Shown: positions 31,601 through 39,066 of the stretch, in pieces
How positions within the stretch are numbered: position 1 is the stretch's first letter
Layout: each line of letters starts with the position of its first letter
Origin: Barthelona sp. PCE
Lineage: Eukaryota > Metamonada: BaSk clade
Assembly: GCA_040285745.1 (NCBI GenBank)
Contig: JAUFOR010000002.1
Location: 1,054,001 to 1,118,000, forward strand
DNA length: 64,000 bases
Reading direction: 5' to 3'
Notes under the pieces: generated by a model
Database searches by the model: none
What the model saw: only the letters and a program-made list of their open reading frames with translations
Told to the model about the DNA's origin: nothing
Made by a program: the position numbers and the translations under genes

Positions 31601-32053
31601 TGGTCAGCGATGTGGCACATCAGCTTGGAACATGACGATGATCTGATAACAATATTATTGGCCATGCAGTGTGTTTCTGCGATAGTATTTGACTACATCT
31701 CTATTGGATTCAAATTATTATTAGAACGTATGATGGATTGTAATCATTTCAAGGGGATTTCTGAAATTTTTGAGAAAGTCAACAGACCGTTGTCAACACC
31801 TTTCTTCCTTGATCTGGTTGTATTTGCTTTACAAAATAGTGTCACGGTGACCAAGAATATCGTCTCCTATCGATTAGAGTGGCTCGAATACATGCCATTG
31901 CAGGATGCACTGGATATGTGCCATGAACTTTCCTTGCTCGAAGAAGGACATCGCTTAGCAACGAACCACGACCGAGTATTCGAGCAAAGTCAATTCAGAA
32001 ACTTACTTAATTCAATGATATCCAATAAGAGGAAGAAAGGAGGTATCAACTAA
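25631..32053 (+). CDS. spastizin (ZFYVE26/SPG15)-like giant alpha-solenoid without a visible FYVE finger
   Basis: At 2140 residues this is the largest gene here. It is helical nearly throughout. The last 400 residues follow the spastizin C-terminus: YYVTTGDIDHAIMNCLSN, the YLYHYYALEGNHYYASQC repeat, a block aligned with its DVACKVMLGGKNVEDGF-like segment (MWHISLEHDDDLITILLAM) and a helix pair ending in HELSLLEEGHRLA. Spastizin works with spatacsin and the AP-5 adaptor in late endosome/lysosome sorting. Human spastizin has a FYVE zinc finger in its C-terminal third; no CxxC pairs or RRHHCR-like patch occur here. An acidic linker with DSDSDIDDSSQD lies near 805. Spatacsin is a related alternative. 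Confidence 0.55.
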   Translation: MSYDIARVFDDRKYVIDTLGVFCVALLHEGKLHRINDIFSHVSPTDMTEFFEYFSALLVNRANEPLFTKLINDDILRCMDADLMQFTTAANAKFGNICVPMSMFYREQLTDSELHEFIESTNKQWYLEINDVSHPLIQSILLALGYSLSFEDAQSCINLKSYFEDVFYEDIMVTGDFSIETAFKFGVLNNILDRSAFLEKLKAVSALNPSFLFIMVVLFLIDEDITVEYFTRDVLPLQSIIISPDPFSRFLDVFFEQNTVQDCPPWMIDCIDCVTIGLAMAYWEGQHFDDLIKLINVPILEKMPHLTFLFEELMFIVEYELCYQAPIFFSQDFKFGIQESLIYALTQLEKPVYLYELPSFFDGLEHTALLLLQPNSKTFLQFLDHFDGLESGTVHWNFSAFVILTFFFSIVSLIQGKPEVITPFFMFHPGSVRCMVPELATEAIDILYRMLNTCSNIVRSEMYRVTEHYDIDIKEVEKMISLLLSRYQTLNGSITLFLNGFSLATVFFGEKQFGESVYKMLSGSVMQTAISEGSLTLDPQCIIETDSFRENSTALAPLLGICIVFSSDNTASLKDLKHFLSSQDLSDIEHLKNIVQVPGSPQSVLESAHSIGISSDCIDILMQLNKKAPSISLLRWLVEPLRIFSELLMEREYVLFKELSEVIEADCMVIASNAVEKHYIVKEDIDSLFFIKFWSVNPFVAVSLMFTDDLSNLKFGNLFENITLLEKHRAYLNHAEVKFFFSHVSRENPILRRLFIQTGLVKRFGDVISADHSELHLIESRDDLISEFRSSIDDVEIDVWSDSDSDIDDSSQDVSALLSPISSIKRERVLKTKPTGMTRRSLSFEGNPPTFEDSFRMFERNPVSYVLNDEKSFSQKLKYAEKFLHYQYEEQYLKLRETSTADDFAHVLEIYTDIFSIDIVLLLGLIKLAIDMTSEEQRFQTLYHIVPLIEYEHYVFVLENIQCFMPLYYVLKLWKDFSQICQNTQLFNVYLEKSEIAVKSLRVYYQIFLGTVLNTEFIDGEPDLCFEYLTGLRRSNIRDKYSDAHLCHCLYSMDWVKLLEVDVLSLSNHLFNIDLGDLGLELLLCRKDLFHHFSVLKAESLTKSLVYTRSIDLSVDEFMADNHTVMFELMISLKLPNLLHGVFLKRFLSRLTNPKAVLAVGRWVIDVYEDYGFLEGESFNYETCPNSCTPLLIKKLRDTLTGALIVANLGPEEVMLYKESLSRPTNIIEHLLMCNNVALALRLINMCRKAPRKYISDSFVESFVVRLVLEYAMKALYIHGKNTDDIELEIPIRAVKNATTVTPKTSKNNDVFVTLPVHQLSDDETDAVTANTITTIWSAQTGSPNELVVNESAFTPFYTDVVRVDLDDTLSEIHESGNVSSLAFSILQKSNSLQTQQMGFSPLLTGNKDLDTQIRQNFAYPYPPRVGHVFALVSLVTDELELVLVLKVLVVGMLSFSFKVPAFDGALHLDRLNVISKLFFDKFQKLTEEQQELVENTEMFKDYPCKLLTKCDNTVPFVHHLCKLHNFNLKNNVLPMANPDHLERLVYDLLEADLLSQVLLYSQILPPKLQLKVLTKATQRISTYMGSLSDILHWIDQLGKLKDFGLAQNIDSILLPLMRLPASSISFITLPTISATLNCFYKAGFNQDDKQSLAPFKNLDNLAIPVFLLNGLHANALNFGHKLQFLNVDEKNTITIDALLEFEKELEKRERNIMAKTLLLSAPVTWSNVKYYVTTGDIDHAIMNCLSNPQLFLRDRTDEAVDKGTAPSYVTNASHITGNVEFSLITERISVFMANGGLYLMPDVCQHLLSGLIFPVIGQGSGALDTFFSELKRLNKNLLDVSEDIQKIQTTMLNVLAFLGCFHYLYHYYALEGNHYYASQCCMAHIMVLYEKKRPVPTSLIDRLNWHIVHGAQRAESSYASGAKLDRWNMDDDGTFEEHQQLVQIQLSIFDFFNRYSTPKAYRLSKKPAFVFVSRRMIGDKDLCVEEIESWSAMWHISLEHDDDLITILLAMQCVSAIVFDYISIGFKLLLERMMDCNHFKGISEIFEKVNRPLSTPFFLDLVVFALQNSVTVTKNIVSYRLEWLEYMPLQDALDMCHELSLLEEGHRLATNHDRVFEQSQFRNLLNSMISNKRKKGGIN

Positions 32054-32057
32054 TGTT

Positions 32058-34193
32058 TTACTCTGTTTGTTTCATACGTACTTCCTGAAGGATGGAAAGC
32101 AGCTGTAAATCAGTATCTGTGATGGCATTAAGAGCCTTGGCATTCTTGCCTTTCATACTATTCACTTGCTTTGAAACTTGCTCTTGAACTTCCTCCATTT
32201 CAACTTCATGATCTTCCATGACCGTTGTTCTGAAGTTGGTTAAGAATGAGTTCATAAGCAGTTTGGCATTGGGTAATAGGTACGCAGGAGTTGCAATGAT
32301 ATCATCCACATCTGCTTTGCGTTTGTATGTCTCCTCAATTTTAGGAGCCCTCTTCTCGAAAGTAATCGATAACATCTTCTTTTTATCGCTCTTTTCCATC
32401 ACTTCTTCGCTTACTTCATTGTGAACAATATAATGTATGCTTCTATCAATACAAACTCCAAAAAGAGTTGATTCAAAAGCAATTAGCGTCTCAATTACTG
32501 GAAAATCCGAAATTAAGCTCGTTTTTCCATCACATAAGTTCAATTTTTTGATATCTGTCGTTTCATTATCAGTGTAATAAAATGAATCGCGCATAAATGC
32601 ACCCGAAACCAAGAAATCATCAATGGCATATACAACCTTGAGTGATACCAAATCAAAAACAATTGTTGATGTTTCCGTAGTAACTGCACAGTGTGTAGAA
32701 CAGAAAATAGATCTAATGACACCTGTAATACTTGAAGAGCAAAGCAGAACGCTCTCGATCTGTTGTAGGCCATGAGTCATTATATAAAGTGAGTTTTTAC
32801 CAAACAAATAGATTCGATCATTAGTCACAAATAGATCAACAGCACAAAACGACAATGGTCGATCATGTCTTTCAGATCCACAAAGCGAAAATATGCTGCT
32901 TGCGTTGTTTTCTCCAGCAAGAATACCAAATATGTTACCTTGAGGAGAAAATCCCACGCACAGAACTTCGCTCTTCATATCAATGTGAGACACGTCTTCC
33001 AGGTTCTCGTTTAAAACAAGCACACGGTTAAATGGAGCAGTGAAAACACTATTGCTTGGTTTACGGTGCATTACAACAAGAACTGTACCTGTTTTTGGGT
33101 CATGTGCTACCCTATTAACTACAACAGGGTTTGTTTTTTCGAAACCAGCACCTTTAGAACGAACAACCATCTTTCTTGATGCCAAAATTGTCTTTCTGAC
33201 CATGTCAACCTTGTGAACAATGTCTCCATCCGTTGTGATTGTCACTGGGAGAACTGTGTTGGACACAGTGCAATGGTGAACTGAAGGAAGCACACTTGAG
33301 AGAGTTTTGCTAACTTGCATTGTGCCAGCATCAATGAAATGAATCTCATTCTTTGCCGTTGTTGCACAATACACGGCACCATCATGTGATGCACACACGC
33401 TCAATATCTTTGAAAGACGAGGTGTGAAGGAAGGACGGTGAGTCGAGAGAGACCATGCAACCAAAACGCCTTCAATACCACCAGTCAACAGTGTTCCTGT
33501 ATTGAACCCGCCTGCTTTCATGTCGTTAACACAGTGATGATGCCAATGGAGCTTTGTTGTCTGCCAATCACCTGGGTTACCTGAAAGAACTGAGATACAT
33601 CCATTTTCTTCACAAAGTGCCAATGAATTATTATTGATCTTGATGAGCGTGCTCAGGTGACTGTTGAAATATATTGTTTCAATGTCTCTGCGGTCAGAAT
33701 CAATGAGACATAATTTTGTTCCGTCTAAAAAGAAAATAACGTCATTTAACAATAGTAAATCAACTGAAAAATGCCTGCTCTTGCTGATTCGGGTAGTTTC
33801 TTGGTTGATAAAAGAATATCTGTAGATGCATACAGTTTTATAAACTTTATCATTAGATTTTGATTTTGAAGGCTTTCTAATGATATAATAGACATCTTCA
33901 TCATTGGAAGACACGACGAAGTTGTAAACCTGATATCCTATGTTGAGATCCCATTCTGTTTGTGTTGGGAAATCATAACTCCAACAACAAATGTTCCCCT
34001 CTGAACCGGAAGTATAAAACTTGTTATTTGCCTGGTGCATTTGTGTGATTTTCAAGTGAGGAGTGGTAACAGTATGTGCAATCATGTAAGTTTCGCAAGA
34101 AATCCATCGAATTTCATTCCCCGTTGAAATAATCAAGTAGTAGTCATCTGGGGTGAATATGGGCGAGATATGTGAGGCAATAATCCCGTCCAT
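32058..34193 (-). CDS. UTP17: UTP17/WDR75, small-subunit processome WD40 protein
   Basis: A 711-residue double beta-propeller protein of the t-UTP subcomplex, which starts 18S pre-rRNA processing in the nucleolus. The strongest signature is at about 212-265: LHWHHHCVNDMKAG, then LLTGGIEGVLVAWSL and a stretch around FTPRLSKILSVCASHDG, matching WDR75. Many repeats end in weak WD-like WSY/WSL dipeptides. The C-terminal 110 residues are helical and charged, as in WDR75. Length is close to the human protein (830). The promoter toward the mini-RING gene is only 81 bases and holds TTTCACCC and TTTTCAC on the two strands. Converges on the spastizin-like gene, four bases between stops. Confidence 0.85.
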   Translation of the reverse strand: MDGIIASHISPIFTPDDYYLIISTGNEIRWISCETYMIAHTVTTPHLKITQMHQANNKFYTSGSEGNICCWSYDFPTQTEWDLNIGYQVYNFVVSSNDEDVYYIIRKPSKSKSNDKVYKTVCIYRYSFINQETTRISKSRHFSVDLLLLNDVIFFLDGTKLCLIDSDRRDIETIYFNSHLSTLIKINNNSLALCEENGCISVLSGNPGDWQTTKLHWHHHCVNDMKAGGFNTGTLLTGGIEGVLVAWSLSTHRPSFTPRLSKILSVCASHDGAVYCATTAKNEIHFIDAGTMQVSKTLSSVLPSVHHCTVSNTVLPVTITTDGDIVHKVDMVRKTILASRKMVVRSKGAGFEKTNPVVVNRVAHDPKTGTVLVVMHRKPSNSVFTAPFNRVLVLNENLEDVSHIDMKSEVLCVGFSPQGNIFGILAGENNASSIFSLCGSERHDRPLSFCAVDLFVTNDRIYLFGKNSLYIMTHGLQQIESVLLCSSSITGVIRSIFCSTHCAVTTETSTIVFDLVSLKVVYAIDDFLVSGAFMRDSFYYTDNETTDIKKLNLCDGKTSLISDFPVIETLIAFESTLFGVCIDRSIHYIVHNEVSEEVMEKSDKKKMLSITFEKRAPKIEETYKRKADVDDIIATPAYLLPNAKLLMNSFLTNFRTTVMEDHEVEMEEVQEQVSKQVNSMKGKNAKALNAITDTDLQLLSILQEVRMKQTE

Positions 34194-34257
34194 TTTGTGA
34201 AAAGGGTGAAATAAGTTGCTCTAACAATGAAAAAACCTGTTGTCATTTTTTCCCAAC

Positions 34258-34274
34258 TTTTCACTTACTTGACT
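34258..34274 (+). promoter_or_regulatory. initiator-like element before the mini-RING gene
   Basis: TTTTCACTTACTTGACT runs right up to the ATG at 34275. TTTCAC-type elements lie close to many starts here (for example 38121-38131 and, on the minus strand, before 34193). The pattern resembles the trichomonad Inr (TCA then pyrimidine, with transcription starting on the A). Inference only. Confidence 0.4.
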
Positions 34275-34439
34275 ATGAACAAATGTGTTATTTGCCTTCA
34301 AGAACACATTCAAAAAACTCCAACACAACAATGTCATTTGTGTTCTAGCAATTTTTGTACTGTTTGTCTTCGACGTTATAACAGACAAAGTGGAAACAGG
34401 GAATCTGTCTGTCCCGTGTGTTTTGTATATCTAAAATAA
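34275..34439 (+). CDS. mini-RING/zinc-finger protein (54 residues)
   Basis: A tiny protein made of little more than one zinc-binding module: CVICLQEH, then CHLCSSNFCTVCLRRY and CPVCF, giving eight cysteines in the order C-x2-C-x12-C-x2-C-x4-C-x2-C-x15-C-x2-C. This is close to a RING or FYVE-like cross-brace without the usual histidine. ATG 34275 (MNKCV) is preferred over ATG 34227 because TTTTCACTTACTT, an initiator-like element, lies between them. Function unknown; an E3 ligase or adapter is possible. Confidence 0.6.
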   Translation: MNKCVICLQEHIQKTPTQQCHLCSSNFCTVCLRRYNRQSGNRESVCPVCFVYLK

Positions 34440-34603
34440 TGTTGAACAGTATAGCCATCAATTTTCTTTAATAATCATCTTTTGTGGATTTATTGCTTTT
34501 TTTTCTTCTCTACATTGGGGAATTGTAGCCCATAAAGATACCTAGGAAAAATAAATATTTGTGTTATAATGGTTCTGCATTTTTATCCCCTATCATTGTG
34601 TAA

Positions 34604-35155
34604 ATGCAAGATTCGAACGTTAAACAATCGCATAAGGCGTACATAGGGAATTTACCACAAGAATTCAACACTGAAGAGATCCTACGAGTATGGAGTGAAA
34701 GAGCGGGTAAAGTTGGTGATATTACAACCGGGTCAGGTCATTTTGCTTTCATAGAGTTTGAAGATTCTCAGTCTCTTGAGCGTTTTTGCAACATGTATGA
34801 CAAACATTATGTTGCTAATAATCAATTGAGTGTTCAAGTAGCCAGACGTAAGACTAAGCGTTCAAACAATCAGAGGCAGCACTCGCAGCACCCACACAAC
34901 AGACCTAATCATGGTTATATGCCTGTTCGACCATTCCAGCAACCACAGTATTTCCAACAGTATCCATATGGAAGTGCTGCTCCTCCGCAGTATCATCAGC
35001 CGTACTACGCCCAACCACCGCAGTACTATAGCGCCCCACACATGCCGAACTATGCTCCTCAACAGCATCACCATCAACATCCACAACCTCAAAGGGCACC
35101 ATCTAAAGGATCAGAACCTACTGATAGATGGAGCCAGAGTCCTCCCCCTCAGTAA
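34604..35155 (+). CDS. single-RRM protein with Pro/Gln/His/Tyr-rich tail
   Basis: A 183-residue RNA-binding protein. The RRM (about 10-80) has KAYIGNLPQEF as RNP2 and GHFAFIEFEDSQS as RNP1, both well preserved. From about 85 an Arg/Asn/His-rich linker leads into a Tyr/Pro/Gln-rich low-complexity region (HQPYYAQPPQYYSAP), typical of proteins that condense with RNA. Its domain plan resembles small SR-like or TIA-like factors, but no RS dipeptides are present. The 5' flank has TATCATTGTGTAA directly before the ATG. Confidence 0.75.
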   Translation: MQDSNVKQSHKAYIGNLPQEFNTEEILRVWSERAGKVGDITTGSGHFAFIEFEDSQSLERFCNMYDKHYVANNQLSVQVARRKTKRSNNQRQHSQHPHNRPNHGYMPVRPFQQPQYFQQYPYGSAAPPQYHQPYYAQPPQYYSAPHMPNYAPQQHHHQHPQPQRAPSKGSEPTDRWSQSPPPQ

Positions 35156-35429
35156 TAAAAGGAAATAGTGTTTCTTTTTTCTGATCAAACAACATTTCCC
35201 AACTATTTTTGTCCAAAAACAACATTTAAAAGATTGTGGCACCATTAGCATTATCTAAAATTACAAATGTCTAAACAAACTCTCTCTCGGGTAGGATTGG
35301 AAAATAGAATCCTTTCGCTGTAGCACTCGTTTTTTTAACTTCAAAATGGCTCTAAAGTGCTTTGACCGGTGAATTATTCATCCATTTGCTTTATTTGATC
35401 GTAAATGTAGTTTTTACTTTTTTCTTCAG

Positions 35430-38105
35430 ATGTCAGTCATTTGGAGAAGTGACCAATCAAGCGTGGTCAGTGCAAGCTTTCTCAAGCAATATATAGTCAT
35501 TGGATTTGAGAAATGCATCAGGGTATATGAAAATATACATTTTCTCCAGATTGGGCAGGATATTGAATTTTTAGATGATGTAGTTGCCGTTTTCACAGCA
35601 TTGCAATCCATCATCGTGGTTTTAAATCATTCAGTTCAAGTCATAAGAAAGGTTCAAGGAAAAGACTTGTTTTCAATAACAGGTTCACATAAACTCCGTT
35701 CTAAAGTTGCATTTACTGCATGCGACACCATCACGGGTAGAGTTTTACTTGAATTGGAAGATAATTCTTTGCAGGTACAAATTTTAACCCTAAGAAGTAA
35801 TCATCGTAGTTTTGAAACATATGTACAACCGTTGTTCCTCACTGAACCTATGCTAAACTGCTTCTTTTCACATTCAAAGGTTTTAATCACAATGAACTCT
35901 GGAATTTTTTTGTGTGATCTACAGCATGATTCTCTATTGCATACTGTAATAGATTTCACTGATGAAGAGTCACCGCTGTCAAGGGGCCAGATCCGTAAGA
36001 CATGCATGGTCTTTGACGATGATGGATACTTGGTGTACTTGAATTTACTGAATCGAGAGAATGAGTTTTTCAGAGTTTCTATTAATAGGTTAACCCATCG
36101 TCCAGATTTCTCTTCTTTGATACAGATTGATACAGATTATAAAATTCGGTGTACGTCACCAACATCATATAATGCCATTTTGTTATTATGTGAGAATCCT
36201 CAAACAAACGAGCAAAATCTCTCAATTTTCCGACCAACTTATGATCTTATCACATTTAAACAGAAAATCAACATGCAGCAATCGAAGTTGAGTTCATTAT
36301 GTTTCTTTAATAACAATTTCTGTGGCGCCATTAGCAGTACCGGATATTTTGTTTTGATAAGAATCAATGAGGACTCCTTAGGAACTCATTCAATTATTGA
36401 TGAAGACGTTGATGAAGATCTTGATATCGAAATGGAATCTTTCTTACGAGACGTAAAAGGAAAATCCAAAACTTTCTTATTGAAATTACTTGAACAACCT
36501 TCTATTTCCCATATTAGTGCGAAACTGAGTGTCATGTCCCGGTTGGACTTTGATTTCAGTGTTTATGACGAAAATAATGAGAATGCCCTCTTCTACTTTA
36601 TTCGCTTTCAACCATTAACTGCTTCCTTCGTTGACATTTTAAGACAGTTATATTGGTTAGATTGCCCCATGAGAAGGAATCGTATTGGAGAGTCTCTTTT
36701 AACAGTGTTTTTGGAAAAAGATCTTACTACGGCTGATTGTGAAGTAATTTGTGAAGTACTGAAATTTCTATTACGAAATGAATGTCCGTTGGGTGTTTCC
36801 CGCAGCGGATCAACTCCTCTTCATTTATTATTTCAGTTACCAAGTGTTTTGGAAGATATACGTTTCAAAATGGTTAACCTTTTTTTGGATTATTTTTCAA
36901 CCCATTATAATTCTTTGGATGACGAGCCTTATTCGGATTTATTCGGGCACACCAATGAAGATGGTCGTACTGCTTACCACTATTTATGTCACTATCAATT
37001 AAAGAATCCAGATATGTTAAGGATGTTACAGCTATGTGTAGAAAAAGATTTTCATGCTGATAAACACATTTCTATTGCTGATAGATTCGGTGATACCATA
37101 GAAATTCTCATTAATCGTTTGGTTGTCAAGGAAAAAGAGCGTAATGCAATATTTAGTGTATTTACCTTACAAGATCTCGAGCTTGATAATCATGTAATTA
37201 GTTCACAGAAAAGCTTTGGCCTGCTGGAGAAAACAAACACGTTACAGAAGCAATCATCAACATTTTTTCATCCTCTGGAGAATTTTTCTGAAGAACACTT
37301 TGTTATTACTGCGTTCGGTAATGAATTTGAAGATATTGCAGAAGCATCGGTCAAAGTATTTAGTATATTCCCAACACTGAATTGCTACAGATTGTCTCTA
37401 ACCAACCTTACCATATTTGCAATTGAACTAACGCGTGCTATGCATTCAGCTTTTACAACCGACTTTACAATTGTAAGTAAGAGATTCTTCCGCATAGGGT
37501 TACAGAAGTTGTTGAATGTCTTTAAAGGTATTGAGATTTTGATTCAGAGTAATTTTTTGATGGATATTGATCAGATCAAGAACTTGTTTCAGATACTGTT
37601 TGAGTTACACACTAACTTAATACAAAATATGAACGTGCATGAAATGAATAGCATCATCATACCAGATATGAAGAAGACATTAACAATTGACTATGACTTG
37701 AATCCTGGTAACTCAAAATCCAACTTGCAAGAACCCCTTTCGTCTGTATCTACCGATGTTGAGGAGGTTGTTTTGGAGGAAGACCAGGCGCATACCTCTG
37801 TATCAAACCCGCTCACTCTCATTAATGTTGATACAGAGATGGTTCAAAGTGTTGAATTTGTGACAAATTCTGAATTAACTCATTCTGGTGTTTTATTTTC
37901 ACCAAAAACAACTGGAAGCTCTATTGTGCTTAATATTGAAAATGTAACACAATCAAGTTCCGCAGAAGTCATTAAAATTTCAGAAACAAAATCTGTTTTA
38001 CATAACTTGTCTTCAGAGAACGATATCGGGAAAAAAGAAAGTTTTGAAACCAAGAGCGACATCGAAGATGATGTTGATAACAGTGGATGTTGCAATCTCC
38101 TATAA
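35430..38105 (+). CDS. beta-propeller/ankyrin-like protein ending in a CaaX box
   Basis: An 891-residue protein of unknown family. Residues 1-320 consist of short beta-strand blocks (YIVIGFEKCIRVYEN, GYLVYLNLLNR, FCGAISSTGYFVLIRI) that look like a divergent WD propeller. About 375-540 has ankyrin-like helices: GESLLTVFLEKD, SGSTPLHLLFQLP and DGRTAYHYLCHY. A helical part and an acidic, Ser-rich tail follow. The last residues are DNSGCCNLL; CNLL fits a geranylgeranylation (CaaL) box, with a second cysteine in front that could be palmitoylated. A membrane-anchored scaffold is therefore inferred. The SLC35 gene starts 26 bases after its stop. Confidence 0.7.
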   Translation: MSVIWRSDQSSVVSASFLKQYIVIGFEKCIRVYENIHFLQIGQDIEFLDDVVAVFTALQSIIVVLNHSVQVIRKVQGKDLFSITGSHKLRSKVAFTACDTITGRVLLELEDNSLQVQILTLRSNHRSFETYVQPLFLTEPMLNCFFSHSKVLITMNSGIFLCDLQHDSLLHTVIDFTDEESPLSRGQIRKTCMVFDDDGYLVYLNLLNRENEFFRVSINRLTHRPDFSSLIQIDTDYKIRCTSPTSYNAILLLCENPQTNEQNLSIFRPTYDLITFKQKINMQQSKLSSLCFFNNNFCGAISSTGYFVLIRINEDSLGTHSIIDEDVDEDLDIEMESFLRDVKGKSKTFLLKLLEQPSISHISAKLSVMSRLDFDFSVYDENNENALFYFIRFQPLTASFVDILRQLYWLDCPMRRNRIGESLLTVFLEKDLTTADCEVICEVLKFLLRNECPLGVSRSGSTPLHLLFQLPSVLEDIRFKMVNLFLDYFSTHYNSLDDEPYSDLFGHTNEDGRTAYHYLCHYQLKNPDMLRMLQLCVEKDFHADKHISIADRFGDTIEILINRLVVKEKERNAIFSVFTLQDLELDNHVISSQKSFGLLEKTNTLQKQSSTFFHPLENFSEEHFVITAFGNEFEDIAEASVKVFSIFPTLNCYRLSLTNLTIFAIELTRAMHSAFTTDFTIVSKRFFRIGLQKLLNVFKGIEILIQSNFLMDIDQIKNLFQILFELHTNLIQNMNVHEMNSIIIPDMKKTLTIDYDLNPGNSKSNLQEPLSSVSTDVEEVVLEEDQAHTSVSNPLTLINVDTEMVQSVEFVTNSELTHSGVLFSPKTTGSSIVLNIENVTQSSSAEVIKISETKSVLHNLSSENDIGKKESFETKSDIEDDVDNSGCCNLL

Positions 38106-38120
38106 TTATAAGTAAACAAT

Positions 38121-38131
38121 TTTTTCACCCA
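38121..38131 (+). promoter_or_regulatory. initiator-like element before the SLC35 gene
   Basis: TTTTTCACCCA ends one base before the ATG at 38132, only 16 bases after the stop of the upstream gene. The 5' untranslated region must therefore be extremely short, or start inside the previous gene. The TTTCACCC core recurs before UTP17 (minus strand) and upstream of CCDC40. Confidence 0.4.
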
Positions 38132-39055
38132 ATGCATTCAGATTATCTGAAAGGCCTGTTTTTTCTACTTATAGTTGTTGTACTATGGGTAGGGAGTGGT
38201 TTTGTACTACAAGATGTTATGTCCGATAATTTTCCGTTTCCCTTTTTTGTAACTTGGGTCTGTGCATCATATTTTGCAGTTTTATTGCTGGATTTCAGAA
38301 AGAACAAAACATATACGAGCTCCCCAAAGAAGCAAATTAAGAGAAATGCACTGAAGTTCTGCTTTCTATGGAATGCTGCAAACTTTTTTTATAACCTGGG
38401 TTTACAAAAGACTTCTCTGTCATCCACAACACTCATGTCAACATTTTCTTCATTTTTCACTCTCATATTTGCAAGCATTATTGATAAAAAAAGACCTAAG
38501 AGTAATGTAATTGCTTTAACTACTCTTTCGGTGGTTGGAGCTGCTGCAATCGCATGGGATGACTCCAGTGGAACAGGAAAGGCGTCTCTTGTTGGAGATC
38601 TTTTCGCTCTTCTTAGCGCTTGCTTTTATGGTATGTATACGGTTTCTATCCCTAAACTATCAAATCCCCGCGACCTACACACGTTCCTTGGGTACGTAGG
38701 TGTGTATACATTTGTAATAGGAGGTCCGTTCATTCTTCTACTAGAATTTGATGCCTTAAGGCAAATAACATTGAGCATATTCATTCGTATAACACTTAAT
38801 GCACTACTTTGCACTGTGCTTTCAGATTACATCTGGGCTAAGGCAGTGCATTATACTTCAGAATTGGTGGCAACACTTGCAATTTCAGCAACGATTCCAT
38901 TGAGTTTGATTGTTGATTATTTTACCAGTCATATAGGAATAGATTTTGTTGAAATAGTAGGAGTAGTTTGCTTTTTATTAGGTTTCTTTTTTGTGAGTGT
39001 TCAAAACTACAAGGATAAAGAAAATACAGACAGTTTACTTGAAATTAATACTTAA
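38132..39055 (+). CDS. SLC35F-like drug/metabolite-superfamily transporter
   Basis: A 307-residue protein with about ten hydrophobic helices and short loops, the plan of SLC35 and DMT transporters. Useful marks are the first helix LFFLLIVVVLWVGSGFVLQDV, FLWNAANFFYNLGLQKTSLSSTT (end of helix 3/4, a SLC35F5-like motif), the helix pair around GDLFALLSACFYGMYTVSIPK and a C-terminal GVVCFLLGFFFVSVQ. SLC35F members lie in endomembranes; the substrate is not known. ATG 38132 is preferred to ATG 38087, which overlaps the CaaX box of the preceding gene. Converges on SF-assemblin with 11 bases between stops. Confidence 0.82.
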   Translation: MHSDYLKGLFFLLIVVVLWVGSGFVLQDVMSDNFPFPFFVTWVCASYFAVLLLDFRKNKTYTSSPKKQIKRNALKFCFLWNAANFFYNLGLQKTSLSSTTLMSTFSSFFTLIFASIIDKKRPKSNVIALTTLSVVGAAAIAWDDSSGTGKASLVGDLFALLSACFYGMYTVSIPKLSNPRDLHTFLGYVGVYTFVIGGPFILLLEFDALRQITLSIFIRITLNALLCTVLSDYIWAKAVHYTSELVATLAISATIPLSLIVDYFTSHIGIDFVEIVGVVCFLLGFFFVSVQNYKDKENTDSLLEINT

Positions 39056-39066
39056 TCAACTTTAAT

